From an uncultured Gammaproteobacteria bacterium (GTDB taxonomy: Bacteria > Pseudomonadota > Gammaproteobacteria > Xanthomonadales > Xanthomonadaceae), in NCBI GenBank assembly GCA_946885735.1, contig CAMPGW010000019.1:1-36597 (forward strand): 36,597 nt of DNA, read 5' to 3'. Shown here piece after piece: positions 20,670-28,663 of the stretch. Numbering within the stretch: position 1 is the stretch's first letter; each line of letters opens with the position of its first letter. The translations under genes were made by a program, and so were the position numbers. A model generated the notes under the pieces. That model searched no databases, was not told the origin of the DNA, and saw only the letters and a program-made list of their open reading frames with translations.

Positions 20670-23057
20670 CTACTTCAAAGCCTCTTCAAACAACTCGTAG
20701 ATGCGCCGGTACTCGTCGTACCAGGCTTCCGGATGCACGAACGAGTGTCGCTCGAGCGGATACGAGGCCAGCTCCCACTTGTCCTTCTTCAGCTCGATCA
20801 GGCGCTGCGCCAGACGCACAGAGTCCTGGTAGAAGACGTTGTCGTCGATCATGCCGTGGGCGATCAGCAGGTGCCCGCGCAGGTTCTCGGCGTACTCGAT
20901 CGGCGAGCTGATCCGGTAGGACTCCGGGTCCACTTCCGGCGAGTTGAGGATGTTGGAGGTGTACTCGTGGTTGTAGCTGGTCCAGTCGGACACCGGCCGC
21001 AGCGCCGCGCCGGCCTTGAAGCGATCCGGCTCGCGCATCAACGCCATGAAGGTCATGAAGCCGCCGTAGCTGCCGCCGTAGATGCCGACGTTGGCGCGAT
21101 CGCCCTGGTGCTCGGCGACCATCCATTCCAGGCCGTCCACGTAATCCTCCAGCTCGGGATGGCCCATGCGCCGGTAGATCGCCGTGCGCCAGTCGCGGCC
21201 GTAACCTTCCGAGCCGCGGAAGTCCATGTCCAGCACCACGTAACCTTGCTGCACCAGCAGGTTGTGGAACATCTGCTCGCGGAAATAGTTCGGGTAGCGG
21301 TCGCTGACGTTCTGCAGGTAGCCGGCGCCATGCACGAACATCACCACCGGGTACTTGCGGCCGGGCTCGAGCGTCGCCGGGCGATAGAGCTTGGCCCAGA
21401 CCGGCGCCGCGCCGTGCGAGGACGGCACCTGCACCATCTGCGGCTCGATCCACTGCCGCGCCTTGAACTCGGCGCTGCGGGTGTCGGTCAGTTTCAGCGC
21501 CTCGCCACCGGTGGCCGCCACCACCGCCAGCTGCGGCGGCAGGTAGCTGTCCGAATGCCGGACCGCGAGCCGCGCGCCATCCGGCGAGGGCAGGAAGTCC
21601 TCGACGCCGTCGAGCGCGGTCAGCTCGCGCACGTCGCCGCCCGCGGCGGGCACCGCGCAGACCTCGTAATCGCCCGGCCGCGCGCGGTTGCAGACGAAGT
21701 AGGCGGTGCCGCCGTCCGGCGACCACGCCACCGCGGACGCTTCCCACGTGCCCTGCGTCAGCGCGCGGCTCTTGCCGCCGGGCACCAGCGTGTACAGGTG
21801 CGAATGGCCGCTCTCCTCGGACAGGTACCAGAGCGTGCGCGAATCCCGCAGCCAGCCGAAGTCGTTGAAGGCCCAGTTGATCCAGGCCGGATCGGTCAGG
21901 CGGTGCAGCGGACGCAGCGCGCCCTGCTCGAAGTCCACGCCGGCGATCCAGCGGTCCTTGTTGTCGATCGCACGCACCTGCAGCGCCAGCCGGCTGCCGT
22001 CGGGCGACCAGCGGATCGTCGCCGCGCCGCTGTTGTCGCCTTCGTTCACCACGCGCACGGCGCGGTTGCCCTTCAGCGGATCGAGCTTTTGCGCGGCGCG
22101 CATCGCCGCCAGCGGATCGGTGGCGATGCCGGGCAGGCTGTCGAAGGACAGGTCGCGCACCGTGCCGCTGGCCAGGTCCACCAGCTTGAGGCTCTGGGCG
22201 ATCGGCCAGTTGCGGCCCACGCGCGTGCGCTGGTCCTCGAACTCCTCGTAGCCGGATTCGGTGACGTACTTGGGCAGCTTGCCGATGCGGCCGAGGTCGG
22301 CGTCCTTGGGCGAGGTGACCACCAGCAGCCAGCGGCCGTTCGGCGAGAGCGAGCTGCCGTCGATCTTCAGGCCGTCGCCGAGGTAGACCGGCGCCGCGGC
22401 GCGGGTCGGGTCGGTCTTGCGCGCGAGCTCGTCCTGGGCGCGTTGCGCCTTGCGGTCCTCGTCCTGGCGCTTGAGCGTGGCCATCAGCCGCAGCTGCATG
22501 TCGCGCAGCGAATCCGGCGGCGGCGGCGCGGCGGGATCCTTGCCCGCGACGATCAGCGCGACCGGGCTGACCAGGCGCTCGCGCGGGTCCCAGCGGAACC
22601 AGTCGGCGCCGACGCGGAACTGCAGGCTGGCGCCATCGGCGGCGTACTGCGGATCGGCTTCGTCCTCGGCGCTGCGGGTGACCTGGGTGAGCGCGCCGCT
22701 GCGCAGGTCGCGTTCGAAGATGTCGCCGTTGCGCGCGAAGGCCATGCGCGTGCGGGCGCGGTCGAACACCGGGGAGGGCGCGTCGAGCGTGGGCTGGCCG
22801 GCTTCGTCGATGCGAACGGGCGCGCCGCCGGCGACGGGCTGGGAGTAAATGTCGCGCAAGGGCGAGCCCGCGCGCTTGAGCTTGTAGTGGATGCTGCGAC
22901 CGTCCCAGGACCACCACGGAGACTCGACCGGCGGGCCGATCCAGTCCGGATGCGCCATCGCCTGGTCGAGCGTGATGGGCGTTTGCGCGCCTGCGGCGGG
23001 CAGGCCGCCCAGAGATAGGGCGAGGACGAGGAAAGGCAATCGGGTGTTCAGGCGCAT
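20670..23057 (-). CDS. Secreted S9-family (prolyl oligopeptidase-like) serine peptidase
   Basis: A 795-residue exported peptidase. Residues 1-24 are a signal peptide (MRLNTRLPFLVLALSLGGLPAAGA). A beta-propeller of WD40/DPPIV-like blades follows (repeats such as WSPDGSRLALQVR and WSPDGGTAYFVCN), then an alpha/beta-hydrolase domain from about residue 560. The triad is a Ser near 662 in GGSYGGF, an Asp near 737 in HGMIDDNV and a His near 770 in ERHSFVHP. The GGSYGG form suggests the acylaminoacyl-peptidase-like branch (S9C) rather than DPP IV. It probably trims oligopeptides in the periplasm. ATG at 23057 begins the signal. An N-terminal Met further upstream would add a non-conserved segment. 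It is divergent from the ycgL-like gene. Confidence 0.93.
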   Translation of the reverse strand: MRLNTRLPFLVLALSLGGLPAAGAQTPITLDQAMAHPDWIGPPVESPWWSWDGRSIHYKLKRAGSPLRDIYSQPVAGGAPVRIDEAGQPTLDAPSPVFDRARTRMAFARNGDIFERDLRSGALTQVTRSAEDEADPQYAADGASLQFRVGADWFRWDPRERLVSPVALIVAGKDPAAPPPPDSLRDMQLRLMATLKRQDEDRKAQRAQDELARKTDPTRAAAPVYLGDGLKIDGSSLSPNGRWLLVVTSPKDADLGRIGKLPKYVTESGYEEFEDQRTRVGRNWPIAQSLKLVDLASGTVRDLSFDSLPGIATDPLAAMRAAQKLDPLKGNRAVRVVNEGDNSGAATIRWSPDGSRLALQVRAIDNKDRWIAGVDFEQGALRPLHRLTDPAWINWAFNDFGWLRDSRTLWYLSEESGHSHLYTLVPGGKSRALTQGTWEASAVAWSPDGGTAYFVCNRARPGDYEVCAVPAAGGDVRELTALDGVEDFLPSPDGARLAVRHSDSYLPPQLAVVAATGGEALKLTDTRSAEFKARQWIEPQMVQVPSSHGAAPVWAKLYRPATLEPGRKYPVVMFVHGAGYLQNVSDRYPNYFREQMFHNLLVQQGYVVLDMDFRGSEGYGRDWRTAIYRRMGHPELEDYVDGLEWMVAEHQGDRANVGIYGGSYGGFMTFMALMREPDRFKAGAALRPVSDWTSYNHEYTSNILNSPEVDPESYRISSPIEYAENLRGHLLIAHGMIDDNVFYQDSVRLAQRLIELKKDKWELASYPLERHSFVHPEAWYDEYRRIYELFEEALK

Positions 23058-23176
23058 GCGTGCTCCGGCGTGGATCGGTCCGGCGAAAAAACCGGCGCGC
23101 TAGCGTAACAAAGCCGCCGCCGCTTTCCCCGCCCGGGGTTTGCGGCGACAATCCGGGGATTCCCGAGCGGCGCGCC

Positions 23177-23446
23177 ATGCAGGCACACGTCTACAAATCG
23201 CTGCGCAAGCCCGACACCTATCTGTACCTGCGCGAGAAGGATGCGTTCATGCTCGTGCCGGAGAGCGTGCGCGTGCCGCTGGGACCCCTGGCCTTCGTGC
23301 TGAGCGTGGATCTCGTTCCGGGCCGGCGGCTGGCCCGCGTCGAGGCGGACACGGTACGCGCCAACCTCGCGTCCATGGGCTTCTACCTGCAGGGGCCGCA
23401 GTCGGTCGACGATCCCCTGGTCGCAGGCGGCGTCGGTGATGGCTGA
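23177..23446 (+). CDS. YcgL family protein
   Basis: An 89-residue cytosolic protein of the YcgL (DUF709) family: VYKSLRKPDTYLYLREKD at the start and MGFYLQGPQ near the end match the family pattern. Members are small alpha/beta proteins of uncertain function. The start ATG at 23177 gives the conserved beginning; longer in-frame extensions are not conserved. The end overlaps the ankyrin gene by 8-11 bp (TGA 23444-23446), so the two are translationally coupled. In related bacteria ycgL often follows rnd; here no rnd is nearby. The upstream gap (23058-23176) also holds the S9 peptidase promoter region; GACAAT before the start may be a -10. Confidence 0.88.
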   Translation: MQAHVYKSLRKPDTYLYLREKDAFMLVPESVRVPLGPLAFVLSVDLVPGRRLARVEADTVRANLASMGFYLQGPQSVDDPLVAGGVGDG

Positions 23447-26400
23447 ACCCCGCGCGCGCCGCCTGGCGGGCGTTCTGCTGGCGCTCGGCGCCGCGCTGGC
23501 CACGCTGCCGGCCTGGTGGTCGGGCGGCGCGGCCCTGGCCGGGCCCTTCCTGGCGCAGCCCGCGCTGGTGCTCGGCTGGAGCCTGTGGCGGGGCTCGCGC
23601 AAGCTGCGAAATCCCGCGGCCCCCCTGGCCGCCGACGCGCTTGCCGTGGCGGCGCTGTGGGGTTTGGCCTTCGGACTCGAGGCCTTGATCATCGGCTGGC
23701 CCTTGCGCGCGCTGCTCGACAACGGCGCGCTGGTGCCCGCACTGGTGCTGAGCCTGTGCGTGGGCTGCGTCCTGCTCGGCCTGTGGCGCCTGTGGCCCGC
23801 GTTCGCGCAGGCGTCGCGCCATGGCCAGCGCGTCGGTTCGTTGCTGTCGGCGGCGGCACGCCCCGGCACGCGCGAACCGCTGCGTGGCTGCGTCATCACG
23901 GCGCTGGTGTTCGCCGTGCTCAGCCTGGGGCTGGTGCTGGCCTGGCCGGACCTCGTGCCGGGCGAGTGGCGCTTGCCGGCGCTGCTGGCGTATCCGCTGT
24001 TCAGCCTGCTGGCGCACCTGGAGATCCACCGTCGCGCCGACCGCAAGGCCTTGCCCGCCGGCCTGCCGATAGAGAGCATGCCCGAACCGGCCGCCAGCGA
24101 GCCCGAGCTGGAGTTGCCGGAAGCTTCGCCCGGCGAACGTCTCTACGCCGCGGCGCGCTCGGGCCGGGTCGAGGCCGCCTTGCAGGCGCTCGAAGCCGGC
24201 GCCGATCCGAAGGCCTTGCCGGGCGAGGACGAGCGCGACCAGCGCACGCTGCCGATGCTCGCCGCCGTGCAGGGCGATCTGCGCCTGCTGCGCCAGCTGA
24301 TCGCGCGCGGCGCCGACCTCAACCTGCGGCACGGTGGGCATACGCCCCTGCTCGCCGCCACCCGCGACAGCTGGCACGGCCGCCCGGAAGCGGTGATGAC
24401 CCTGCTCGCCAACGGCGCCGACGCGCGCGCCGCCGACCCCGAGGGCAACACGCCGTTGCACCACGCCGCGCGCAGCACCGATCCGGCCGTCGCCGCCTTG
24501 CTGCTCGACGCCGGCGCGCAGGTGGATGCGCTGAACCTGGAAGGCTTCAGCGCCCTGGCGATCGCCTGCGCCTCCGGCAACTGGCGGCTGGCGCGCTTCC
24601 TGATCGAACACGGCGCGCGACCCGAGCCGTCCGGCGGCCAGCCCGCCTTGCTGGCGGCGGTGTCGGGCGACGACGACCCCGGCGGCGCGCAGTTGCTGCT
24701 GCGCCACAAGGCCCGCGTGGACGCGCGCGGCCAGGGCCAGCGCACCGCGCTGATGCAGGCCTGCGCCGCCGGCAACGTGGACGTGGTCGGCCTGTTGCTG
24801 GACGCCGGCGCGGACCGCAATGCCCATGACGCGCACGGCATGACGCCGCTGCTGGAAGCGGCCGCCAATGGCCACACCGCGGTGGTGCAACGCCTCGCGA
24901 CGGCCAAGGCCGATCCGCAGGCGGTGGACGAGCGCGGTCGCAACGCCATCGTCCTGGCCAGCGTGGCGGGCGCCGAGCCCGAGCTGTTGCGCGCCTTGCT
25001 CGCGCTCGGGGTGGATACGGCGCGAGCGGGCGAGGACGGTCGACGCGCCATCGACATCGCCATCGAACAAGGCCGCTGGCCGCAGGTGTCGGTGCTCGAT
25101 CCCGGTTATGCCTTGCCGGCGAACGTCGCCGAGGACCTGGCCGAGGGCGAGCCCGGGCGCACGCCGCGGCAATTGCTGCGCGATGCGCTGGCCGCCGGCG
25201 ACCGCGCGGGCGCCGAGGCGGTGCTGGGACTGGGCGCGTTGGGTGCCGACTCGCTCGCCGAACTGCTGCACGAGTCCTCGCAGTGGGACGACCTGGCCGG
25301 TTTCGATTTCCTGCTCGCCCATGGGGCCAGCGCCGAACGCGCGGTCGCCGGTGGCGGCAGCGTGCTCGAGCGCCTGCTCGACGGCGCCGGCGCCCGCCCC
25401 GCGCCCGTGCAGCGCCTGCTCGATCGTGGCCAGGCCGTTGGCGGGCATGGGCTGCTCTCGCGCCTGCTCGAGGCCTGCCTGCAAGGCGAGCACGTCAGTC
25501 GCGGCGCCGAACAGCTCGCGCTGGCCCTGCTCGAGCGCGGCGCGGATGCCTTCGGCGCGGCGCCGACGCGCGATCCCCCGCTGCCCACGGCCATCCGCCT
25601 GGGCTGGCAGCGCCTGGTGGATGCGCTGCTGGCCCTGGGCGCGGATCCGAACGGCCGCGACCGCCGCGGGCTCGGCCCGATCCATATCGCCGCCACCCTC
25701 GGCCGGGAAGCCGCCTTGCGTAGCTTGGTGCGCGCTGGCGCGCAGCCGCAATCGCGATCGCCGGATGGGCAGACCGCACTCGGCATGGCCCTGGCCGCAG
25801 GCCGCAGCGACCTCAGCCACTGGCTGGAATGGCGCAGCTGGACCCTGCCCGGTCGCCCGCTGTTGCCGCCGGACCTGCCGGCGGCGGCGATCGCCGGCGA
25901 CCTGGAAGCCGTGCAGCGCCTGCTCGAGCTCGGCCTGCCCGTGGATGGCGAGGATGCGCAAGGCTGCACCGCCCTGCTGCGCGCGGCCGGTGGCGGCCAC
26001 GACGGGATCGTGCGCGGCCTGCTCGAGCGCGGCGCCGCGCCCAATGCACGCGCGCGCACCGGCGCCACGCCCCTGTCCGCGGCGATCAGCATGCGCCACG
26101 CGGCGGTCGTCGACGTCCTGCTGCAGGCCGGCGCCGATGCCGACCAGGCGCTGCCCGGCGGCGTCACGCCACTGATGCTCGCCGCGGCCCTGGGCCTGCC
26201 GGAGATCGCCGGACGCCTGCTCAGCCAGGGTGCGCGCGCCGACGCGGTGGACGGGCAGGGACTGAGCGCGCTGCATTGCGCGGCACTGCATGCCTTCACC
26301 GCGCGCGACCGCGCGCGGGTGCTCGCCCTGTTCGACCTGTTGCTGATGGCCGACCTGCCCGCCGATGCGGCGAACGCGCAGGGCCACACGCCCCTGCTGC

Positions 26401-26726
26401 TCGTGCTCGGTGCGCGCGCCGAGGCCGGCGCCGCGGTGGACGAGGATGTGGTGCTGGCGGTGCTCGAGCGCCTGCTCAACGAGGGCGTCTCGCTGTCCAC
26501 GCAGGACCAGCGCGGCCTCGGCCCGCTGCACCTGGCGGCGATGCACGGGCTGCTGGGCGTCGTGCGGCGCCTGCTGCGCGAGGGCGCCGAGCGCCAGCTG
26601 CGCGACGTACTCGGCCGCAGCGCCTACGACCTGGCGCTGCTGCGTGGCTACGTGGACATCGCCGCGGAGTTCGAGCCGGCGCGGCCGCCGCCGTCGCTGG
26701 CGCGCTTCCTGCGCGAGCCGCGCTGA
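23436..26726 (+). CDS. Giant membrane-anchored ankyrin-repeat protein
   Basis: A 1096-residue protein. The first 205 residues hold about four to six hydrophobic helices. A short acidic linker (near 215-230) leads to a solenoid of about 20 ankyrin repeats up to the end. Typical units are EGNTPLHHAARSTDPAVAALLLDAGA, GHTPLLAATRDS, HGMTPLLEAAANGHTAVVQRL and GLGPLHLAAMHGLLGVVRRLL. Repeats near 560-700 are irregular and may be helical spacers. No enzymatic domain is visible. Ankyrin solenoids bind proteins, so a cytoplasmic scaffold held at the inner membrane is the simplest reading. The start is GTG 23436 or ATG 23439; either overlaps ycgL. The gene converges on kefB with 7 bases between stops. 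Similar long ankyrin proteins are common in Lysobacterales; their role is unknown. Confidence 0.88.
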   Translation: MMAEPRARRLAGVLLALGAALATLPAWWSGGAALAGPFLAQPALVLGWSLWRGSRKLRNPAAPLAADALAVAALWGLAFGLEALIIGWPLRALLDNGALVPALVLSLCVGCVLLGLWRLWPAFAQASRHGQRVGSLLSAAARPGTREPLRGCVITALVFAVLSLGLVLAWPDLVPGEWRLPALLAYPLFSLLAHLEIHRRADRKALPAGLPIESMPEPAASEPELELPEASPGERLYAAARSGRVEAALQALEAGADPKALPGEDERDQRTLPMLAAVQGDLRLLRQLIARGADLNLRHGGHTPLLAATRDSWHGRPEAVMTLLANGADARAADPEGNTPLHHAARSTDPAVAALLLDAGAQVDALNLEGFSALAIACASGNWRLARFLIEHGARPEPSGGQPALLAAVSGDDDPGGAQLLLRHKARVDARGQGQRTALMQACAAGNVDVVGLLLDAGADRNAHDAHGMTPLLEAAANGHTAVVQRLATAKADPQAVDERGRNAIVLASVAGAEPELLRALLALGVDTARAGEDGRRAIDIAIEQGRWPQVSVLDPGYALPANVAEDLAEGEPGRTPRQLLRDALAAGDRAGAEAVLGLGALGADSLAELLHESSQWDDLAGFDFLLAHGASAERAVAGGGSVLERLLDGAGARPAPVQRLLDRGQAVGGHGLLSRLLEACLQGEHVSRGAEQLALALLERGADAFGAAPTRDPPLPTAIRLGWQRLVDALLALGADPNGRDRRGLGPIHIAATLGREAALRSLVRAGAQPQSRSPDGQTALGMALAAGRSDLSHWLEWRSWTLPGRPLLPPDLPAAAIAGDLEAVQRLLELGLPVDGEDAQGCTALLRAAGGGHDGIVRGLLERGAAPNARARTGATPLSAAISMRHAAVVDVLLQAGADADQALPGGVTPLMLAAALGLPEIAGRLLSQGARADAVDGQGLSALHCAALHAFTARDRARVLALFDLLLMADLPADAANAQGHTPLLLVLGARAEAGAAVDEDVVLAVLERLLNEGVSLSTQDQRGLGPLHLAAMHGLLGVVRRLLREGAERQLRDVLGRSAYDLALLRGYVDIAAEFEPARPPPSLARFLREPR

Positions 26727-26733
26727 GGCGCGC

Positions 26734-28518
26734 CTACTGCGGCTTCTGCTGGTCGGCCTCGAACAGCTTTTCCAGGTCCTTGAGCGCCTGCTGCGAGGAC
26801 GCCACCAGCGCCGCCTCGTCGTCATAGACCAGGTACTGCTCGCGCAGCATGCGTTCGTCGTGCTGGCGGAAGCGCTCGCGACGCTCGGCGGCGACGTCCG
26901 CCGGCACGCCCAGCGCGCCCAGCACCTGCTCGCCCATCTCCAGGCTGGAGTGGAAGGTCTCGCGGATCACCTCCACGCCCAGGTCCATCAACTTGAAGGC
27001 GTGCTGGCGGTTACGCGCCCGCGCGAACACCTTCAGGTGCGGGTACAGGCGCCGCAGCAGGCGCGCGGTGCGCACGGTCGATTCCGGGTCGTCGGTGGTG
27101 AGCACGAACACCTCGGCGCGGTCCGCGTGCGCGGCGCGCAGCAGGTCGGCGCGCGAGGGATCGCCGAAGTAGATCAGGTTGCCGAAGCGGCGCGACAGCT
27201 CCACCTGTTCCACCGAATGCTCGAGCGCGGTGAAGGGCACGCCCTGCGCGCGCAGCATGCGGCCGACGATCTGCCCCATGCGGCCGAAGCCGGCGATGAT
27301 CACCCGCGGGTTCTCGTGGTCGATCGGATCGGCGGGACGCTCGGGCTCGCGATGCGGGTGGCCGACCAGCCAGCGCGAGACCGCGATCACCAGCAGCGGC
27401 GTCGCCGCCATGCTCAGGCCGACCACCGCCACCAGGCGATCGCGCAGCACGGCATCGATCAGCCCGGCGCGCAGCGCCTCGGCGAACACCACGAAGGCGA
27501 ACTCGCCGCCCAATGCCAGCACCGCGCCCAGCATCAGCGCCTCGCGCGGCGGCAAGCGTCCCGGCCGCAGCCCGAGGCCAACCAACACCAGTCCCTTCAC
27601 CAGCAACAGCGCGAGCACGCCCTGGCCGATCAGCCACGGCTCGGCGGCGACGCGCTGCACGTCGATGCTCATGCCGACGGCGATGAAGAACAGCCCCAGC
27701 AGCAGGCCCTTGAAGGGCTCGATCTGCGCCTCGAGTTCATGCCGGAATTCCGAATCGGCCAGCAGCACGCCGGCCAGGAAGGCGCCCAGTCCCATCGACA
27801 GCCCACCCCACTGCATCAGCCAGGCGGTGCCGACCACCACCAGCAGCGACATGGCGGTGAAGACTTCGGGCATCTTCGTCCACGCCACCACGCGGAACAG
27901 TTGCCGCAGCAGCAGGCGCCCGCCGAGCACGACCAGCGCGATCATGCCGAGCGCGCGCAGCACGGCTTCGGCCGGGGGCGCCGACTGCGCCGCCGCCTTG
28001 GCCTCGCCGAGCAGGGGAATGAGCGCGAGCAAGGGAATGGCCGCGAGATCCTGGAACAGCAGGATGGCGAAGGCCAGGCGACCGAAGCCGGTGGTCAGTT
28101 CCTTGCGCTCGGCCAGCAGTTGCAGGCCCACCGCGGTGGACGAAAGCGCCAGCCCCAGGCCGATCACCAGGTTGGACTTCCAGCCCAGTCCGAGCATCGC
28201 GGTCGCCGCGCCCAGCAGCAGCGCGCTCACCAGCACCTGCAGGCCGCCGACGCCGAACACCGGGCGCCGCATCACCCACAGCCGCGAAGGCGAGAGCTCC
28301 AGGCCGATCACGAACAGCAGCATCACCACGCCGAGTTCGGAAAAGGCCAGCACGCTGGCCGGATCATTGACCACGCGCAGGCCGAACGGCCCCACCGCCA
28401 CGCCCGCCACCAGGTAGCCGAGCACCGCGCCCAGCCCGAAGCGCCGGAACAGCGGCACCGCCACCACCGCGGCGATCAGGAACACCAGGAAGAGCTCGAG
28501 GTTGCCTTGGCCGTGCAT
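26734..28518 (-). CDS. Monovalent cation/proton antiporter, KefB/KefC type
   Basis: A 594-residue protein of the CPA2 family. About 12 transmembrane segments span residues 5-385, with family signatures GYLVAGVAVGPFGL, LGVVMLLFVIGLELSPSRLW, LALSSTAVGLQLL and FFIAVGMSIDV. A cytoplasmic RCK/TrkA-N nucleotide-binding domain follows (about 405-520), with VIIAGFGRMGQIVGRML as its Rossmann start and an acidic strand-2 end. The tail (520-594) is helical and charged. It resembles KefB/KefC, glutathione-gated potassium efflux systems that protect against electrophiles, but no KefG/KefF partner is next to it, so gating by glutathione adducts is uncertain. ATG at 28518 starts the first helix. The gene follows the rho terminator and converges on the ankyrin gene. 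Confidence 0.92.
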   Translation of the reverse strand: MHGQGNLELFLVFLIAAVVAVPLFRRFGLGAVLGYLVAGVAVGPFGLRVVNDPASVLAFSELGVVMLLFVIGLELSPSRLWVMRRPVFGVGGLQVLVSALLLGAATAMLGLGWKSNLVIGLGLALSSTAVGLQLLAERKELTTGFGRLAFAILLFQDLAAIPLLALIPLLGEAKAAAQSAPPAEAVLRALGMIALVVLGGRLLLRQLFRVVAWTKMPEVFTAMSLLVVVGTAWLMQWGGLSMGLGAFLAGVLLADSEFRHELEAQIEPFKGLLLGLFFIAVGMSIDVQRVAAEPWLIGQGVLALLLVKGLVLVGLGLRPGRLPPREALMLGAVLALGGEFAFVVFAEALRAGLIDAVLRDRLVAVVGLSMAATPLLVIAVSRWLVGHPHREPERPADPIDHENPRVIIAGFGRMGQIVGRMLRAQGVPFTALEHSVEQVELSRRFGNLIYFGDPSRADLLRAAHADRAEVFVLTTDDPESTVRTARLLRRLYPHLKVFARARNRQHAFKLMDLGVEVIRETFHSSLEMGEQVLGALGVPADVAAERRERFRQHDERMLREQYLVYDDEAALVASSQQALKDLEKLFEADQQKPQ

Positions 28519-28614
28519 GGGGCGCCTGTGCGATGGGGATGGCGATTGCGACGATTATGCCGGCCCCGGACCACGACCGGGGGCGAGCAGTAAGCACGTA
28601 CCCGGCCGGCCAAC

Positions 28615-28642
28615 AAAAAAGCCCCGCCGAAGCGGGGCTTTT
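28615..28642. terminator. Intrinsic terminator after rho (usable on both strands)
   Basis: GCCCCGC (28621-28627), loop CGAA, GCGGGGC (28632-28638), extended by A-tract and T-tract pairing to about 11 bp. On the minus strand the stem is followed by TTTTTTGTTG, so it closes the rho transcript 26 bases past the stop. On the plus strand TTTTCGTTT follows, but no plus gene runs into it. Confidence 0.88.
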
Positions 28643-28663
28643 CGTTTGCCGCGATGACCGACC

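Noticed and set aside
23247..26825. 1192-codon minus-strand frame opposite the ankyrin gene
   Set aside because: Gln/Arg/Gly/Ala-rich antisense of a repetitive high-GC gene. Repeats make it look structured, but no family fits.
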